Positions 1-10,217 of a stretch of DNA of 64,000 nucleotides are shown piece by piece. Every line of letters starts with the position of its first letter. Position 1 is the first letter of the stretch. The notes beneath the pieces were generated by a model, which did not search any database, was not told the DNA's origin, and saw only the letters and a list, made by a program, of their open reading frames with translations. This stretch comes from Sphaerolaimus hirsutus (lineage: Eukaryota; Nematoda; Chromadorea; Monhysterida; Sphaerolaimidae), in NCBI GenBank assembly GCA_964036195.1, contig CAXIWS010000855.1, forward strand, positions 1 to 64,000, read 5' to 3'. The position numbers and the translations under genes were made by a program.

Positions 1-150
1 GCAAAGGCGAAGTGAATTGGCAAGTGAAATGGCGAAAGCGAACAGAAATTACTTTTTATTTCTATTTTTTTACTTCGCTTTTGTTAATTCACTTGCCATT
101 TCACTTCGCCTTTGTCTTTTATTCCGCCTTTGCCATTTCACTTCTCATAT
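1..150. repeat. Foldback repeat, AAGTGAAATGGC-type
   Basis: The left part contains GGCAAGTGAAATGGCGAAAG and the right part contains the reverse complement motif CACTTGCCATTTCACTTCGC, so the segment can fold into a hairpin with a T-rich loop. The element probably begins before the window. Short ORFs here are products of the repeat and I do not believe them. Family unknown. Confidence 0.6.
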
Positions 151-303
151 CTCATTTTGCGGAACTGGCATCTGGGGCTACATTTTTCATAATTTTCCAT
201 AAAATTTGTTACCTCACAGCCCATAGTGCCAATTTTGAAATTTTTGTGTGAAAAATGCAAAAAAAAATTCAGCAAGAAGTTGACAAGTCCATAAATTGCC
301 CAT

Positions 304-990
304 AATGCTAAATACGATTACAGATCGACATAAAATTCCAGTGTAAAATTCCATCACAAAATTGATTACATGAAAGTGGATGATGATACAGGTCATAGGC
401 GGCGCAAGGTCCCAATTTGTGCTTGTGACATTCACAATCACATTCGCCAAAATTTGACCTTGTGCACTTTTTACTAGGTAAACATAGGTATTTCTGCTTG
501 TGACACTGAAAATTCCGCTTGTGACATTCACAAGCGCACAAGCACTTACGCCGCCTATGATACAGGTCTGCAATTTTTCATGGACAATACGTTTATCAAT
601 ACCTTCAGAGTCAGAGTCAGAGTCGATACCAGAGTCATCGTCCACGGTTACTGCTATTTGATTGTGAAAATTCAAAAATTTCGATTTTACGTTGAAATTT
701 TACGCCAGCTGAAGAAAAGTCAATTCTACGCCAGGTGATTGCATGCACTTACAAAGCGTAGAATTGATTTTTCTTCAGCTGGCGTAAAATTTCAGCGTAA
801 AATAATTTTTTTTGAATTTTCACAATCAAATAGCAGTGACCGTGGACAACGACTCTGGGACACAATGAAGATAATGATAAACATATTGTCCATGAAAAAT
901 TGCAGACCTGTATCATCATCCACTTATATGTAATCAATTTTGCGATGGAATTTTACGCTGGAATTTTATGTTGAGCTGTAATCGTAGCAT
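304..990. mobile_element. Foldback (palindromic) element, non-autonomous
   Basis: The two outer ends are complementary: ATGCTAAATACGATTACAG near 304 pairs with CTGTAATCGTAGCAT near 976-990. Complementarity continues inward through GTGGATGATGATACAGG (left) and CCTGTATCATCATCCAC (right, about 905-930), and again through the CAGCTG-centred motifs near 705 and 775. The left arm is about 170 bases longer because another element (393-560) sits inside it. No coding capacity is credible. It looks like a MITE or foldback transposon of unknown superfamily. Confidence 0.75.
393..560. mobile_element. Nested 168-bp MITE, TCATAGGCGGCG termini
   Basis: The insert starts TCATAGGCGGCG and ends CGCCGCCTATGA, a perfect 12-bp terminal inverted repeat. 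It is flanked on both sides by TACAGG (387-392 and 561-566), a 6-bp target duplication. The opposite arm of the host foldback element has the uninterrupted sequence (complement of GATGATACAGGTCTGCAAT), which directly shows the empty site. Internal GTGACATTCACAA motifs repeat. No ORF. Confidence 0.8.
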
Positions 991-1960
991 AAGGGAGAAT
1001 AATCCAGGCCAGGAACAAAAATGTTTGTTAGTGCAAAAAGTCGACAAGTCCATTTCCCTTCCCAAAACAGTTTTGTTCCGTCCAAATGGAATTTTATGGA
1101 CACCCCATGTATATTTTTAGAGAAGGGGCTGAAAATTTGATACTTTATTGTCAACATTTGGAACTTAATGGTACGCGCGAGAGAGCCAAATTGGACACGC
1201 AGGATGAACCTGGAATTGGATCGGAAACTTAAAATGCGATTGACACAAAATCGCGTTTTGTGGACTTGTCGACTTCTAGAAGTAGACGCCTCAATTATCA
1301 AATTCTAATAACTTTAATTGCTTACAGACAACAAACCGAAGACATGCTGTGTGACAGTTTTTGAGGACAGTTTCTATCAAGGTGAGTCACCTGTATTCTC
1401 TATGCTTCATTGTATTAGGGTGTCAACAAAAACGTTTTGACGGAAAACGGAAACAGAAACAGAAAAAATTTTGTACTTGTGCTCCGACAACGGCAATGAA
1501 AACAGAAAAATTTGCCTGCAGAAACAGAAAATGGAAAACAGAAGGGTACCACTCTACATTGTAAATATGTACATCCACACAAGACATGCTGAAGCCGAGT
1601 ATTACTCTGATATGCTCCCTTGGTAGGACTAGCACCCAGTTCCAGCTTTGGAATAATACTAATACATATTTACACAAATATTCAGAAATTGTTTTCAAAA
1701 GGGTATGTTTACAAACGTTGTCATAAATATATTTTAAAACATGATAAGCATTTTTTGTATTCAAAATTTCTGCTCCATTTTGTTACCATTGCTGTTGTGC
1801 TCTCTCTGAACTGGAACTGGGTCCCGCTTGCTTGATCATAGTGTTGTGTACGGGCCATAGACAAAAAGGCAACAACAACCAGCATTACTGTCAAGAATAA
1901 TAAACATACCTAAATAGAAAGCATAGATAAACCTGTGACGGATATGTAAAAAATGGTATT
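991..1960. other. Unassigned intergenic stretch with one repeat fragment
   Basis: I see no gene here. At 1417-1552 there is GGGTGTCAACAAAAACG followed by GGAAAACGG/CAGAAACAG motifs. This resembles the left end of the hAT-like GGGTGTCAA family whose complete member is at 54933-56861; the right end is not recognisable. The rest has no clear repeat structure or credible exon. Confidence 0.5.
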
Positions 1961-1964
1961 AAAG

Positions 1965-2098
1965 AGCCGGCAAATATAAATGGGTTTTTTATTTTGAAAA
2001 ATTTAATCAATTTTCATTTGACCCCAAATAAAAGTTGGGGCGAGCCACCCAGCTCAGTTTGTAGCCCCAACATTTCTCCACAGGAACCCCGGGCATAG
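1965..2098. repeat. Inverted repeat partner of 6058-6197
   Basis: This stretch (AGCCGGCAAATATAAATGGG, then CCCCAAATAAAAGTTGGGGC and CCCAGCTCAGTTTGTAGCCC) is the near-exact reverse complement of 6058-6197, about 4 kb away. The pair could be the termini of one composite element of about 4.2 kb, or two independent copies. Each half also contains a small CCCCAA/TTGGGG hairpin. Confidence 0.7.
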
Positions 2099-2160
2099 AC
2101 AAAAAAAGGTCCAAATTTCTGGCAGTGACAGTGAGTGACAGGCATTTTTGAGGCAGTGAC

Positions 2161-3647
2161 TAGTGATGTAAAGGCACCGGGGCACCGGTGCCCCGGTGCT
2201 GGGCACCGAAGGGTACCAGCACCGGTGCTGGTGCGGTGCCATTGCAATCTTCAGGGGTGCCATGCCGGTGCCGGTGCCATTTTTTTCAGAATAGCACCGG
2301 TGCGGTGCGGTGCCATTTTTTTACCGGTGCCAAAGTATGTGCTTATTCATATTTCAAAAAACAGCGATATATTTACCCAACCGTTTTTGCCTATTTTGTA
2401 AACCTCCCATCAAATAAATATACCTACTGTGAAATCCATCATACCCAATACGTGATCTGATGAGCAAATCTAAAATTTTGTTGAATTTTAAATCATTTTT
2501 ATATTTTATATTTATCTTACTTGTTTGTTCAAAATTTGTTGTCAATTTTAGTGATGTAAAGGCACCGGGGCACCGGTGCCCCGGTGCTGGGCACCGAAGG
2601 GCACCAGCACCGGTGCTGGTGCGGTGCCATTGCAATCTTCAGGGGTGCCATGCCGGTGCCGGTGCCATTTTTTTCAGAATAGCACCGGTGCCGGTGCGGT
2701 GCGGTGCCATTTTTTTGCTGGTGCCAAAGGTGCTAGCACCAGGGCCAAGTAAAAGGCACCGGGAAAGGCACCGGCCAAGGCTTCATCTGCTGTGCAATTT
2801 TGTCCATAGTATGTGCTTTATCATATTTCAAAAAACAGCGATATATTTACCCAACCGTTTTTGCCTATTTTGTAAACCTCCCATCAAATAAATATACCTA
2901 CTGTGAAATCCATTATACCCGATACGTGATCTGATGAGCGAATCTAAAATTTTGTTGAATTTTAAATCATTTTTATATTTTATATTTATCTTACTTGTTT
3001 GTTCAAAATTTGTTGTCAGTTTATGACAGAGATAGTTCCATTCTCTGTACAGCTGTCAGTAGACAATAGTGGCTATGGACATTGCAGTGAATTAAATATT
3101 TTATCTTTCATTTGTAATCATTGTAATTGCTTCATAAAAGTGATTGCCACATCATTCTGATCATTTTAAGTGCTCAACCATCAAAATCGGTTGAAAATTC
3201 ATGGAAATATGCACTTCCAAAGGTGAGACCACTGAGAAACTGCCCGATATTTACTTCAGAAATTCCAGCCCGGTGCGGTGCCTTTCGGTGCCAGCACCGG
3301 CAACCCGCCGGTGCCCTTCGGTGCCGGTGCCATTTTTTCCAAAAGGCACCGGTGCCGGTGCGGTGCGGTGCCATTTTCTGGCCGGTGCCCCAGGGTGCCA
3401 GGTGCCCTTTTCATGCGTTGGCAAAGGTGCCAGTGCGGTGCGGTGCCATTTTTCCCGGTGCCTTTAACATCACTACCCGCTGGTGCCCTTCGGTGCCGGT
3501 GCCATTTTTTCCAAAAGGCACCGGTGCCGGTGCGGTGCGGTGCCATTTTCTGGCCGCTGCCCCAGGGTGCCAGGTGCCCTTTTCATGCGTTGGCAAAGGT
3601 GCCGGTGCGGTGCGGTGCCATTTTTCCCGGTGCCTTTAACATCACTA
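2161..3647. mobile_element. hAT-like non-autonomous element built from GGCACCGG minisatellite
   Basis: Starts TAGTGATGTAAAGGCACC and ends CCTTTAACATCACTA. It is flanked by the same 8-bp sequence GCAGTGAC (2153-2160 and 3648-3655), and the host's other arm shows that octamer only once. Eight-base duplications and a 5' YARNG terminus fit the hAT superfamily. The interior is mostly tandem GGTGCCGGTGCGGTGCGGTG-type minisatellite, plus a directly repeated AT-rich block (about 2338-2550 and 2811-3020), so it appears to have grown by internal duplication. Proline/alanine/arginine-rich ORFs in it are repeat translation, not genes. Confidence 0.75.
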
Positions 3648-3659
3648 GCAGTGACACCA

Positions 3660-3671
3660 ATATATATATAT

Positions 3672-3708
<37 letters not shown>

Positions 3709-3711
3709 GGT
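3660..3711. repeat. AT dinucleotide run
   Basis: Alternating AT of about 50 bases forms the centre of the surrounding foldback element and would extrude as a cruciform stem. Confidence 0.9.
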
Positions 3712-4604
3712 GTCACTGCCTCAAAAATGCCTGTCACTCACTGTCACTGCCTTTTATATATATAAAATACAGGGGTCCCCAATGGGGGGTCGGTGGGGGT
3801 TACCCCCCCCCCCCAAACCGCCAAGCTATCTATCTATCCCAGAGGCTGCTCAGCTATCTATCTACCGTATATGCTCGAAAAAGTCCACCGGGGAGTTATT
3901 TTTTCGTCACAGCTTTTTGAGGGGGGACTTATTAGAGGGGGTGGAGTTATTTGAGGGGGAGTTTTTTTACATCAGAAAATTAAGTTACATCCATAATCAA
4001 TATATTGTATGAAAAAGGTCGAATTTCAATAATTCATGTGTAACGATGGCAAACCCTCCAAAAAAAGTATTTAAATTTTTAAGTGTTTTTTCCTAAATGA
4101 ATTTTCAAATTTTCGAATTTTTCCTGAAATTAATTTTCGAATTTCGAATTTAATTTTCGAATTTTCGAATTTTCAAATCTTTTTTGGCAATTTTCGATTT
4201 TTTTTGGCCATTTTTCGAATTTTTTCAAATAATTTTCGAATTTTCTTGGAAAAATATTGAATCTGAAGCTTTAAACACAGAATTTGGACTGTTTTGGAAG
4301 TGGCTATACTCGGCAGACATGCTAATCTACAAATAGATATGATTGATATCTTTGGCTGGCAGACAGCCAACTGAAAACTTGTGAACTGATTCACCACTGC
4401 ACTCCATTTCATCCTGACTCCGAACCAGTTCAGTCAGCCGTAAGTTCACTGCAGACTGTGGTTATGACATCATGATGGAGTGTTACCACCAGAAAAATGT
4501 AGGCTGTAATTTTGCCCGAGTATAGCACACTGGGCGTACTCAGTGCATACAGTGCTAACTGCACGAAATATGGGTACCTCTCAAACCAATACTCAAAACC
4601 ACTC

Positions 4605-4790
4605 TTATACTCCAGCGACATTACACCTACAATGAAATCTACCGTAACCCATCTGAAAAAAAGAACAAACAAAAACTTTTTACATCATATTTATCAAAGC
4701 AATTTGATTTATATGATGAAATTTTTTTATGTTTTTTTTTCAGATGGGATATGGTAGGTTTCATTGTAAAGTGTAATGTCGCTGAAGTAT
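4605..4790. mobile_element. Foldback MITE CAGCGACATTACA
   Basis: CAGCGACATTACACCTACAA on the left pairs with TTGTAAAGTGTAATGTCGCTG on the right. Inside, ACCGTAACCCATCTGAAAAA pairs with TTTTTCAGATGGGATATGGT. The loop is AT-rich. Size and structure fit a non-autonomous DNA element. Confidence 0.7.
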
Positions 4791-4840
4791 ATCTTTGATC
4801 ACATCTCTTTTACTTATAAATATGTGCAGTTCCTATGTGC

Positions 4841-5001
4841 AGTCCCAGACACCTGTAAAATGCTCTGTGAAATGTCAAATGTTATGCAAAGTGTCTAAAG
4901 TCATGGAAATGCTGTGGAAAATGGCAAATATGTTTGCCATTTTTCCGGGGCATTTTCATAACTTTTGACACTTTGCATGACATTTCACATTTTACAGGGC
5001 A
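4841..5001. mobile_element. Palindromic AGTCCCAGACCCTGTAAA-family element
   Basis: The ends AGTCCCAGACACCTGTAAAA and TTTTACAGGGCAGT, and the inner motifs TGCAAAGTGTC and GACACTTTGCA, are mutually complementary. Other members are at 42059-42234 (and its duplicate 45020-45195), 52197-52356 and 58213-58364, with a half copy at 46528-46600. Confidence 0.7.
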
Positions 5002-5281
5002 GTTTACATTTCAACGTTTTTGGACTTTTTTTCTGTTTTGTTTCGCTTTTTCATAAGCACCGCGTATCAATTTTCGTTGTATTTTATATGTTGAACTTAA
5101 GAGTGCCTTGAATTGCCTGAAAAATTCGAAAAGTATTTTCGAATTTTCGAATTTTTTGAAAAATAAATCGATTTTTAAGTGTTTTTTCTAGGGGTGAAAT
5201 AAAAATTCGAAAATTCCGGAAAAATTCGAAAATTCGAAAATGTTTTCGAATCTTTTTTTGCCATCGTTATTCATGTGATGA

Positions 5282-5916
5282 AATCAGTGCTAGTGAACAT
5301 TACCTGCCAAAAAAACATGTCTTTTATAAAGAAAACATACATAAAAACGTCTGTCATACATGGACTCCATTGTCACCCATTAAAGATTTTTATTTTGAGC
5401 TTTTTTTACCGACCTCTCTCTTCCATACCTTAAAAAACCTATGAAAAGCCTATCAAAATCACGTTTTCTGTACTCTTACTGTTTCTGTTTTCTATACTTT
5501 CAAAAAGTATACCTAAATACGTAAATGCGATGCGAGTACAGGAACTTTTTTGGAGGAAACATAAATAAATGTATTTACTGTGTACTCGAGTATACGTATT
5601 TATTGTAAAAGTAAATACCTACGTTTTAAGAACTATGAAGGAAAGAAGCATTGCTGGTCAGTATCACAAAACGCTGCACACTGCAAAAATGTTATTTTCA
5701 AAAATACAGGGAAATCCAAAAAATATCTAATAATGCTTTGTGTACGCCAATTTGAATTCGTTTCTTGCTGTGGCGTGCCAAGGGCAGGCCAGCCGCGGAC
5801 GCGAGAACATTTTTTATGCGTGCCAAATGCTAATTTGAACTCCCCAGCTACATTTCGCTCAATTTACACTTTTTTTACAAGGGAACATGCCAAAAAAACC
5901 GTGCTGATCAATAAAT
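5282..5916. other. No gene seen; GTAAATACGTA-type repeat debris
   Basis: Contains a few short motifs typical of the CAGAGTTG hAT-like family interior (around 5500-5640: AAAGTATACCTAAATACGTA and CTCGAGTATACGTATT). A weak ORF at 5580-5960 has no recognisable domain and ends in repeat sequence. Confidence 0.4.
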
Positions 5917-6035
5917 GTGGCGGTGATTGTCACCGAAGACACTTGATTTTCTCGCGGTGACATCCAAAAACCTGGCGGTGACAATCACTGCGTCACCGCC
6001 ACATTTTTCGTCACTGCCCTCGGGATGACCCCTGT
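5917..6035 (-). repeat. GTCACCGC repeat-family fragment
   Basis: Contains GCGGTGATTGTCACCG, GGCGGTGACAATCACTGCG and CGTCACTGCCCTCGG. It is a diverged reverse-complement copy of 40553-40680 and its duplicate at 43516. Probably a fragment of a non-autonomous DNA element. Confidence 0.6.
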
Positions 6036-6057
6036 AGCTGCTCAGATGCAGCTGCAG

Positions 6058-6197
6058 GGGTCATCCCGGGGGTTCCTGTAGAGAAATGTTGGGGCTACAA
6101 ACTGAGCTGGGTGGCTCGCCCCAACTTTTATTTGGGGTCAAATGAAAATTGATTAAACTTTTCAAAATCAAAAACCCATTTATATTTACCGGCTCTT
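6058..6197. repeat. Inverted repeat partner of 1965-2098
   Basis: Reads GGGGCTACAAACTGAGCTGG, GGCTCGCCCCAACTTTTATT and TTTATATTTACCGGCTC. It is the reverse complement of 1965-2098, and the orientation suggests terminal repeats of a composite element. Confidence 0.7.
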
Positions 6198-6441
6198 TAC
6201 CGTATTCCCTCGAAATACCCCCCTCAAAATGGGCACTATGAATTTGTGGTCTGGGAAATGCATAACAGACGTTAAAAACACTTACTGTGTTACGTTAGAA
6301 CATTGTTTATATCATCTACATCCTTATATAAGGCTGTAAAAACTTATACATGGTGGTTATTGTTGCATTTTTCACGTTTTTCTCTCAAAATTTTCACTCT
6401 GAAAAAATAAACCCCCTGGGGTATTTCGAGAAAATACGGTA
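6198..6441. mobile_element. TACCGTATT-type MITE (CGAAATACCCCC subfamily), TA target site
   Basis: Begins TACCGTATTCCCTCGAAATA and ends TATTTCGAGAAAATACGGTA, giving inverted ends flanked by the TA dinucleotide. This fits a Tc1/mariner-type non-autonomous element. Internal CGTTAGAACA and CTTATACATGG motifs are shared with the copies at 41369, 46673, 47896 and 57266. Confidence 0.8.
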
Positions 6442-6586
6442 TATGCTTGACAGACAGCACACTTTATATGGAAACCTGCCATAATTTAATGAATAACATA
6501 TTGTGATAAATTTTGTAATTATTTATTCCATAGTAAAACAAAATATTTTGATGAAAAAACTGTATAATTTTTGTTTCATTATTCAG

Positions 6587-7490
6587 ATGGGTTATGGTAA
6601 GTTTTCAACAGGTGTTCACCACATCACAAAAATTGTATGAACTTGTATCCTTTTAATTTGGGCTAATGGTTAAAAACACACTGTCAATTCATACACTATA
6701 TATTCATACATCATAAATATTTACATTCATACATGTAGGTGCATCGAAACAATTCTGTGAAAATGTAGGCTGGATTGGCTTGGAGTGGAACGACAAGATT
6801 TCCTCACTCAAACTTGATGCAGGATGTACGGTTAAAATGTATGAGAATTCATACTATAATGGCGCTGTATGGGTAAGTTTCCAGTAATTACAGTATTTCT
6901 TCTAATAGAAGAGTGCCATTCTATTTTTTCATCAACTTTTTTACCTGCCGTACTATTAGAGGTGCCGTTCTATTGGAGGCTAGCGTTATATAATTCGACC
7001 AACATTTTTCACACATTTTTCATTTGAACATAATGTTTTCAATGAAAAATGAACAACATTTTACTATAAGAACATCAATTCAAACAAAACCAAATGTGAA
7101 AATAACCCTAAATCATAGTTCTGATACCTTGGATGTTCTCTACATCCATTTTTCTAATATTTGTGTGTTCTGGCATTCTTGCAATGTAATTTCTACCTAA
7201 TGTTCCATTGGAGGTGCCTTTCTATTAATTTCGTGAATGCAAAAAAAGTGCCAGAACCTGCCGCTCTATTGGAGGTGCCATTGTATTGGAGGTATGCCGT
7301 TCTATTAGAAGAAATACGGTATATCCAATTATTGGCCTTTCATTATTTCATGTATTTGCATAAGATATAAATATCAGCATGCTGCACTTCACTGAAATGC
7401 ACTTCTTTTCACTTGCAGACATTCGCTGCAGATACGACTTGGGTTGGTGGAGTAATCAACGACCAGGTGTCCGGTCTTCAAGTGTTCTAG
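6587..7490 (+). CDS. Beta/gamma-crystallin-like protein, C-terminal exons
   Basis: Two well-supported exons, 6739-6872 and 7419-7490, are joined by a GTAAGT...TTGCAG intron and end at TAG. The product reads GASKQFCENVGWIGLEWNDK, then GCTVKMYENSYYNGAVW, then TFAADTTWVGGVINDQVSGL. These show the aromatic/Gly spacing and W-N-D-K/Q-I/V-S-S/G-L motif of a beta/gamma-crystallin Greek-key (Ca-binding N-D-K/Q-x-S type) fold, so a small, probably secreted, calcium-binding or structural domain. A 10-nt microexon (6587-6596) between ATTCAG and GTAAGT would join in phase and add MGY, but this motif also resembles a repeat. The signal peptide and first exon were not found. A MITE occupies most of the last intron. 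The family call is from motif memory and moderately confident. Confidence 0.6.
6889..7321. mobile_element. TACAGTATTTCTTCTAATAG-type MITE inside the crystallin intron
   Basis: Starts TACAGTATTTCTTCTAATAG and ends CTATTAGAAGAAATACGGTA, with TA at both borders. The inner sequence repeats a CTATTGGAGGTGCCGTT-like unit. The element fills about 80 percent of the intron 6873-7418. It shares its terminal 9 bases with the CGAAATACCCCC subfamily but has a different internal repeat. A partial copy lies at 54240-54322. Confidence 0.75.
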
Positions 7491-7940
7491 AGATATTGAC
7501 AGTGATTGAGAAAGACACCTCAATGACGTAGGCTCATTTAGCATGTAAACCGCTTGGCATGCAGACCCGTTGTGGGGCTCTGTCTCATGGGGGAGGGCTG
7601 CTCAGCTACCTTTCTATCCCAAGGCTACTTCCCCTGAGCCCTCCACAAATCGCTCAAGTATCTAGGTATCTATGTGGAGCAAACGTTGAGCAATTTTATC
7701 CCCGATTTTTACTCAGGATCGCTAAATTTGCTCCATTTTGTCAATTTTGCCATTTATATCATATATATTTGGCTCCAGCGAGCTTTCAGGATAATTTTCA
7801 GCTATTTATCTCACCGGAGGAGGGATGTGCTATCTGTCAAACCTCCGCAAGTGTCAAAACCTTGGAAACCCCTCTACATGCCAAACGGTTTACATGCCAA
7901 CAGGCACAGGCCGCACCTCAATGTGGTTTTCAGAGGTTTA
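7491..7940. other. Intergenic stretch after the crystallin-like stop
   Basis: No gene seen. Contains the partly inverted pair CATGTAAACCGCTTGGCATG (about 7542) and CATGCCAAACGGTTTACATG (about 7875), the likely termini of another short element overlapping a CTATCTAT motif also seen at 3826-3866. Confidence 0.4.
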
Positions 7941-8193
7941 GGGAACACCACCTTACTGACAACTTGTAGCCGACTAGGAGACTATAAGCTGACATGCAGT
8001 TTTTTACATTTGTCAGCGAGCTGGCAACTCATTGAAAAAGCTGATGCTGATGTTGCCATTAATAGTGCATTGTAAAAAAACTAGTCGGCTCGCTGACAGC
8101 AAGGTGTAAAAAAAGTTGTAAAAAAGAGCTAGACCTTATTGTTGTTTCTTAGCAACCAAACTGGCAGTGAGTTGTCAGTAAGGTGGTTTCCCC
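7941..8193. mobile_element. Foldback MITE GGGAACACCACCTTACTGAC
   Basis: The left end GGGAACACCACCTTACTGAC and right end GTCAGTAAGGTGGTTTCCCC are complementary. The interior holds a second complementary pair, CCGACTAG/CTAGTCGG and GTCAGCGAGC/GCTCGCTGAC. Non-coding. Confidence 0.7.
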
Positions 8194-8225
8194 AGGTGTT
8201 GGTGTGGGTCAATGATTGATTTTGA

Positions 8226-8455
8226 TCATATATGATATACTCGGATGACATTACGCTGTACATTTTTCTGGAGGAAACACTCCATCATGACGTGATCACT
8301 TTCGTCACCATCATCATCTCTGGCCATCAGGTCGTCTTCATGACGTCATCACTTCGTCATCACTCCTTCCATAAGTTCTCGGCTGGCCGTCTCCCAACCG
8401 AAAACATATCTATCTGTTTGTAAAGTATCGTGTCTGCCGAGTATACAGATCACGA
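8226..8455. repeat. TATACTCGG-family element fragment
   Basis: Begins near ATACTCGGATGACATTACGC and ends near GTGTCTGCCGAGTATACAGA, with TTTTTCTGGAGGAAACACTC inside. The same motifs occur at 4305-4530 in reverse orientation, at 38320-38430, at 42688-42960 and its duplicate, and at 51690-51925, so this is an interspersed foldback family. Confidence 0.6.
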
Positions 8456-8848
8456 TTTGCCAGTGAATGGTTTTTCATAGGCTTGTGAAGTGTAATTTTT
8501 TTGAATGAAATCATTGCCTTGAATGAAAGCATTGCTTTGGGCCTCAGGCAGTGAGGTTGATACAATCATGACCGATCGAGGTACCACATATGTAAAATAT
8601 CGGGTGGGCGCGCCAGCGCCATCCCTCGCTGCCGAGGGAAGGCGCAAGCGACCCACCCATAATATGGTCAGACATACCAAAATGCGGAAATCGCAAAATT
8701 TAAATCGCAATAACTTCGGAACGCGACAAGCTACGGCAAAACCCATCATACCATTGAATAGCCCGTGTCGAAAAGTACCCCCATGCAAATTTTCGGATCA
8801 AATGGTTGAGTTGGGAGGAAGTTATTACACATTTTCTTTTCTAGGCAG

Positions 8849-8891
<43 letters not shown>

Positions 8892-9279
8892 CTTCATCTT
8901 GTTCTCCCGACAATCTTCAAACTGCAATAACTTCCTTGAAACACGACCGATTTTCATGGTTGATGGCTCATATGAAAGAGCATATGATGCCATTTCTTAT
9001 TTTCGGGAAATTTTTTCACAGGCTCCGCCCACTTTGGGACGGTATCTGTTTGAAATTTTCAAACCTCAATAAATTTAAAATTTGAATACAAATGCGGCAA
9101 TAAAAAAAATTTGTTGATGTGCGCCATGACTAGAGCTTTCAAATGAGCCAATTTTTGGCAATTTTGGTACAGATTTACAAAAGTTATTCAAGTTTGCTTA
9201 TTTTGTGTAAAATGCGCAAACATGCCTGAACTACTGCTTGATGTGATACTGAGCATGTGACCTTGCATGGTGATTACTA
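8456..9279. other. Repeat-like stretch without a gene; includes a TTG microsatellite at 8848-8892
   Basis: A perfect GTT trinucleotide run lies at about 8848-8892. Before and after it, CGCAATAACTTCGGAACGCG and TGCAATAACTTCCTTGAAAC look like diverged copies of one unit. A GGGTGGGCGCGCCAGCGCC GC-rich patch at 8604 is a local base-composition outlier. The 135-residue ORF at 8523 ends in a poly-valine run from the microsatellite and is rejected as a gene. Confidence 0.5.
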
Positions 9280-10090
9280 TCAGGTCATAAATGTCTAGTG
9301 GTTAATGTCAAGTCAAATGTCAAGTTATAAATGTCAAGTGATAAATGTCAAGCGATAGATGTCAAGTGATAAAATATTAAGTGATAAAATATCAAGTCAA
9401 ATATCAAGTGATAAATGTCAAGTGGTAGATTTCAAGTGAAATGTCAAGTGATAAATGTCAAGCAATAAATGTCAAACCAAATGTCAAGTGATAAATGTCA
9501 AGTGATAAAATAATCAGTGATAAAATATCAAGTCAAATATCAAGTGATAAATGTCAAGTGGTAGATTTCAAGTGAAATGTCAAGTGATAAATGTCAAGTA
9601 ATAAATGTCAAGTGATAAATTTCAAGTGAAATGTCAGATCAAATGTCAAGTGACAAATTTCAAGTCAAGTGTCAAGTGACAAATTTCAAGTGAAATGTCA
9701 AGTTTAATGTCAACTCATAAATGTAAAGTCAAATATCAAGTCATATGTCAAGTCAAATTTCAAGTGATAAATGTCAAGTCAAATTTCAAGTTAAACGTCA
9801 AGTGATAAATTTCAAGTGAAATGTCAAGTTTAATGTCAAGTGATAAATGTCATGTCAAATGTCAAGTAATATGTCAAGTAACAATTTTCAGGTGATACCT
9901 GTCAGGTTGTTTATGTCAAGTGAAAACTATCAGGTGAAAAAATGGCAAGCAGTTCATGTCAAGTCATAAATATCAAGTGATGCCATTTAGTCATAAATGT
10001 CAAGTGGTTTATGTCACGTTATTGTCAAGTGGGTAATTTCACGTCATAAATGTCAAGTGATAACTTTCAGCTTCTAAATGTCATGTTGAA
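9280..10090. repeat. ATGTCAAGTGATAA satellite array
   Basis: More than 50 imperfect tandem units of about 14-15 bases (ATGTCAAGTGATAA and variants ATTTCAAGTGAA, ATATCAAGTCAA). They have higher-order structure: a block of about 170 bases (for example 9370-9546) recurs with variation. Copies of two of its sub-blocks occur at 18299-18475 and 31814-32090. No gene. The unit contains no long open frame, and its variability argues against CRISPR. Confidence 0.9.
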
Positions 10091-10217
10091 AATCTTTTGA
10101 ATCTTAGTATTTGGCTTCTTCTTGACTATAGATTGTATTGCTCAGTGCCACATTTGACATTTGCTTGATTTGCAATAACTTATAAAATTTGGGCCTGTGG
10201 CCCTCAAAAAGAAGTAT

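Larger units (their letters stand above)
2121..3751. mobile_element. Foldback element GGCAGTGACAGTGAGTGACAG (host of a nested insertion)
   Basis: The left arm begins GGCAGTGACAGTGAGTGACA and runs through GGCATTTTTGAGGCAGTGAC. The right arm (about 3708-3751) is its reverse complement, and the arms meet in an AT dinucleotide core (3660-3711). A hAT-like element (2161-3647) splits the left arm. Related termini occur at 40905-40985 and in its duplicate, so this is a family. No coding capacity. Confidence 0.75.
4030..5280. repeat. Large foldback family TAACGATGGCAAA with TTCGAAAATT low-complexity arms
   Basis: The left end reads ATTCATGTGTAACGATGGCA and the right end TTGCCATCGTTATTCATGTG. Inward, both arms are rich in TTCGAATTTT repeats (about 4045-4250 and 5118-5260). 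A smaller relative lies at 35815-36050, directly after the PGM2 stop. Two other foldbacks (4605-4790 and 4841-5001) and a TATACTCGG-family fragment (about 4305-4530) are nested between the arms. No gene. Confidence 0.65.

Noticed and set aside
2135-3685. Long Pro/Ala/Arg-rich ORFs (up to 170 codons)
   Set aside because: Translations of the GGCACCGG minisatellite, open in most frames on both strands.
8523-9072. 135- and 74-codon ORFs ending or starting in Val/Leu runs
   Set aside because: The runs are the TTG microsatellite; the rest has no domain and lies in repeat sequence.
9280-10090. CRISPR-like repeat array
   Set aside because: Units are about 14 bases, highly variable and contiguous with no unique spacers; the context is eukaryotic. 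It is a satellite.
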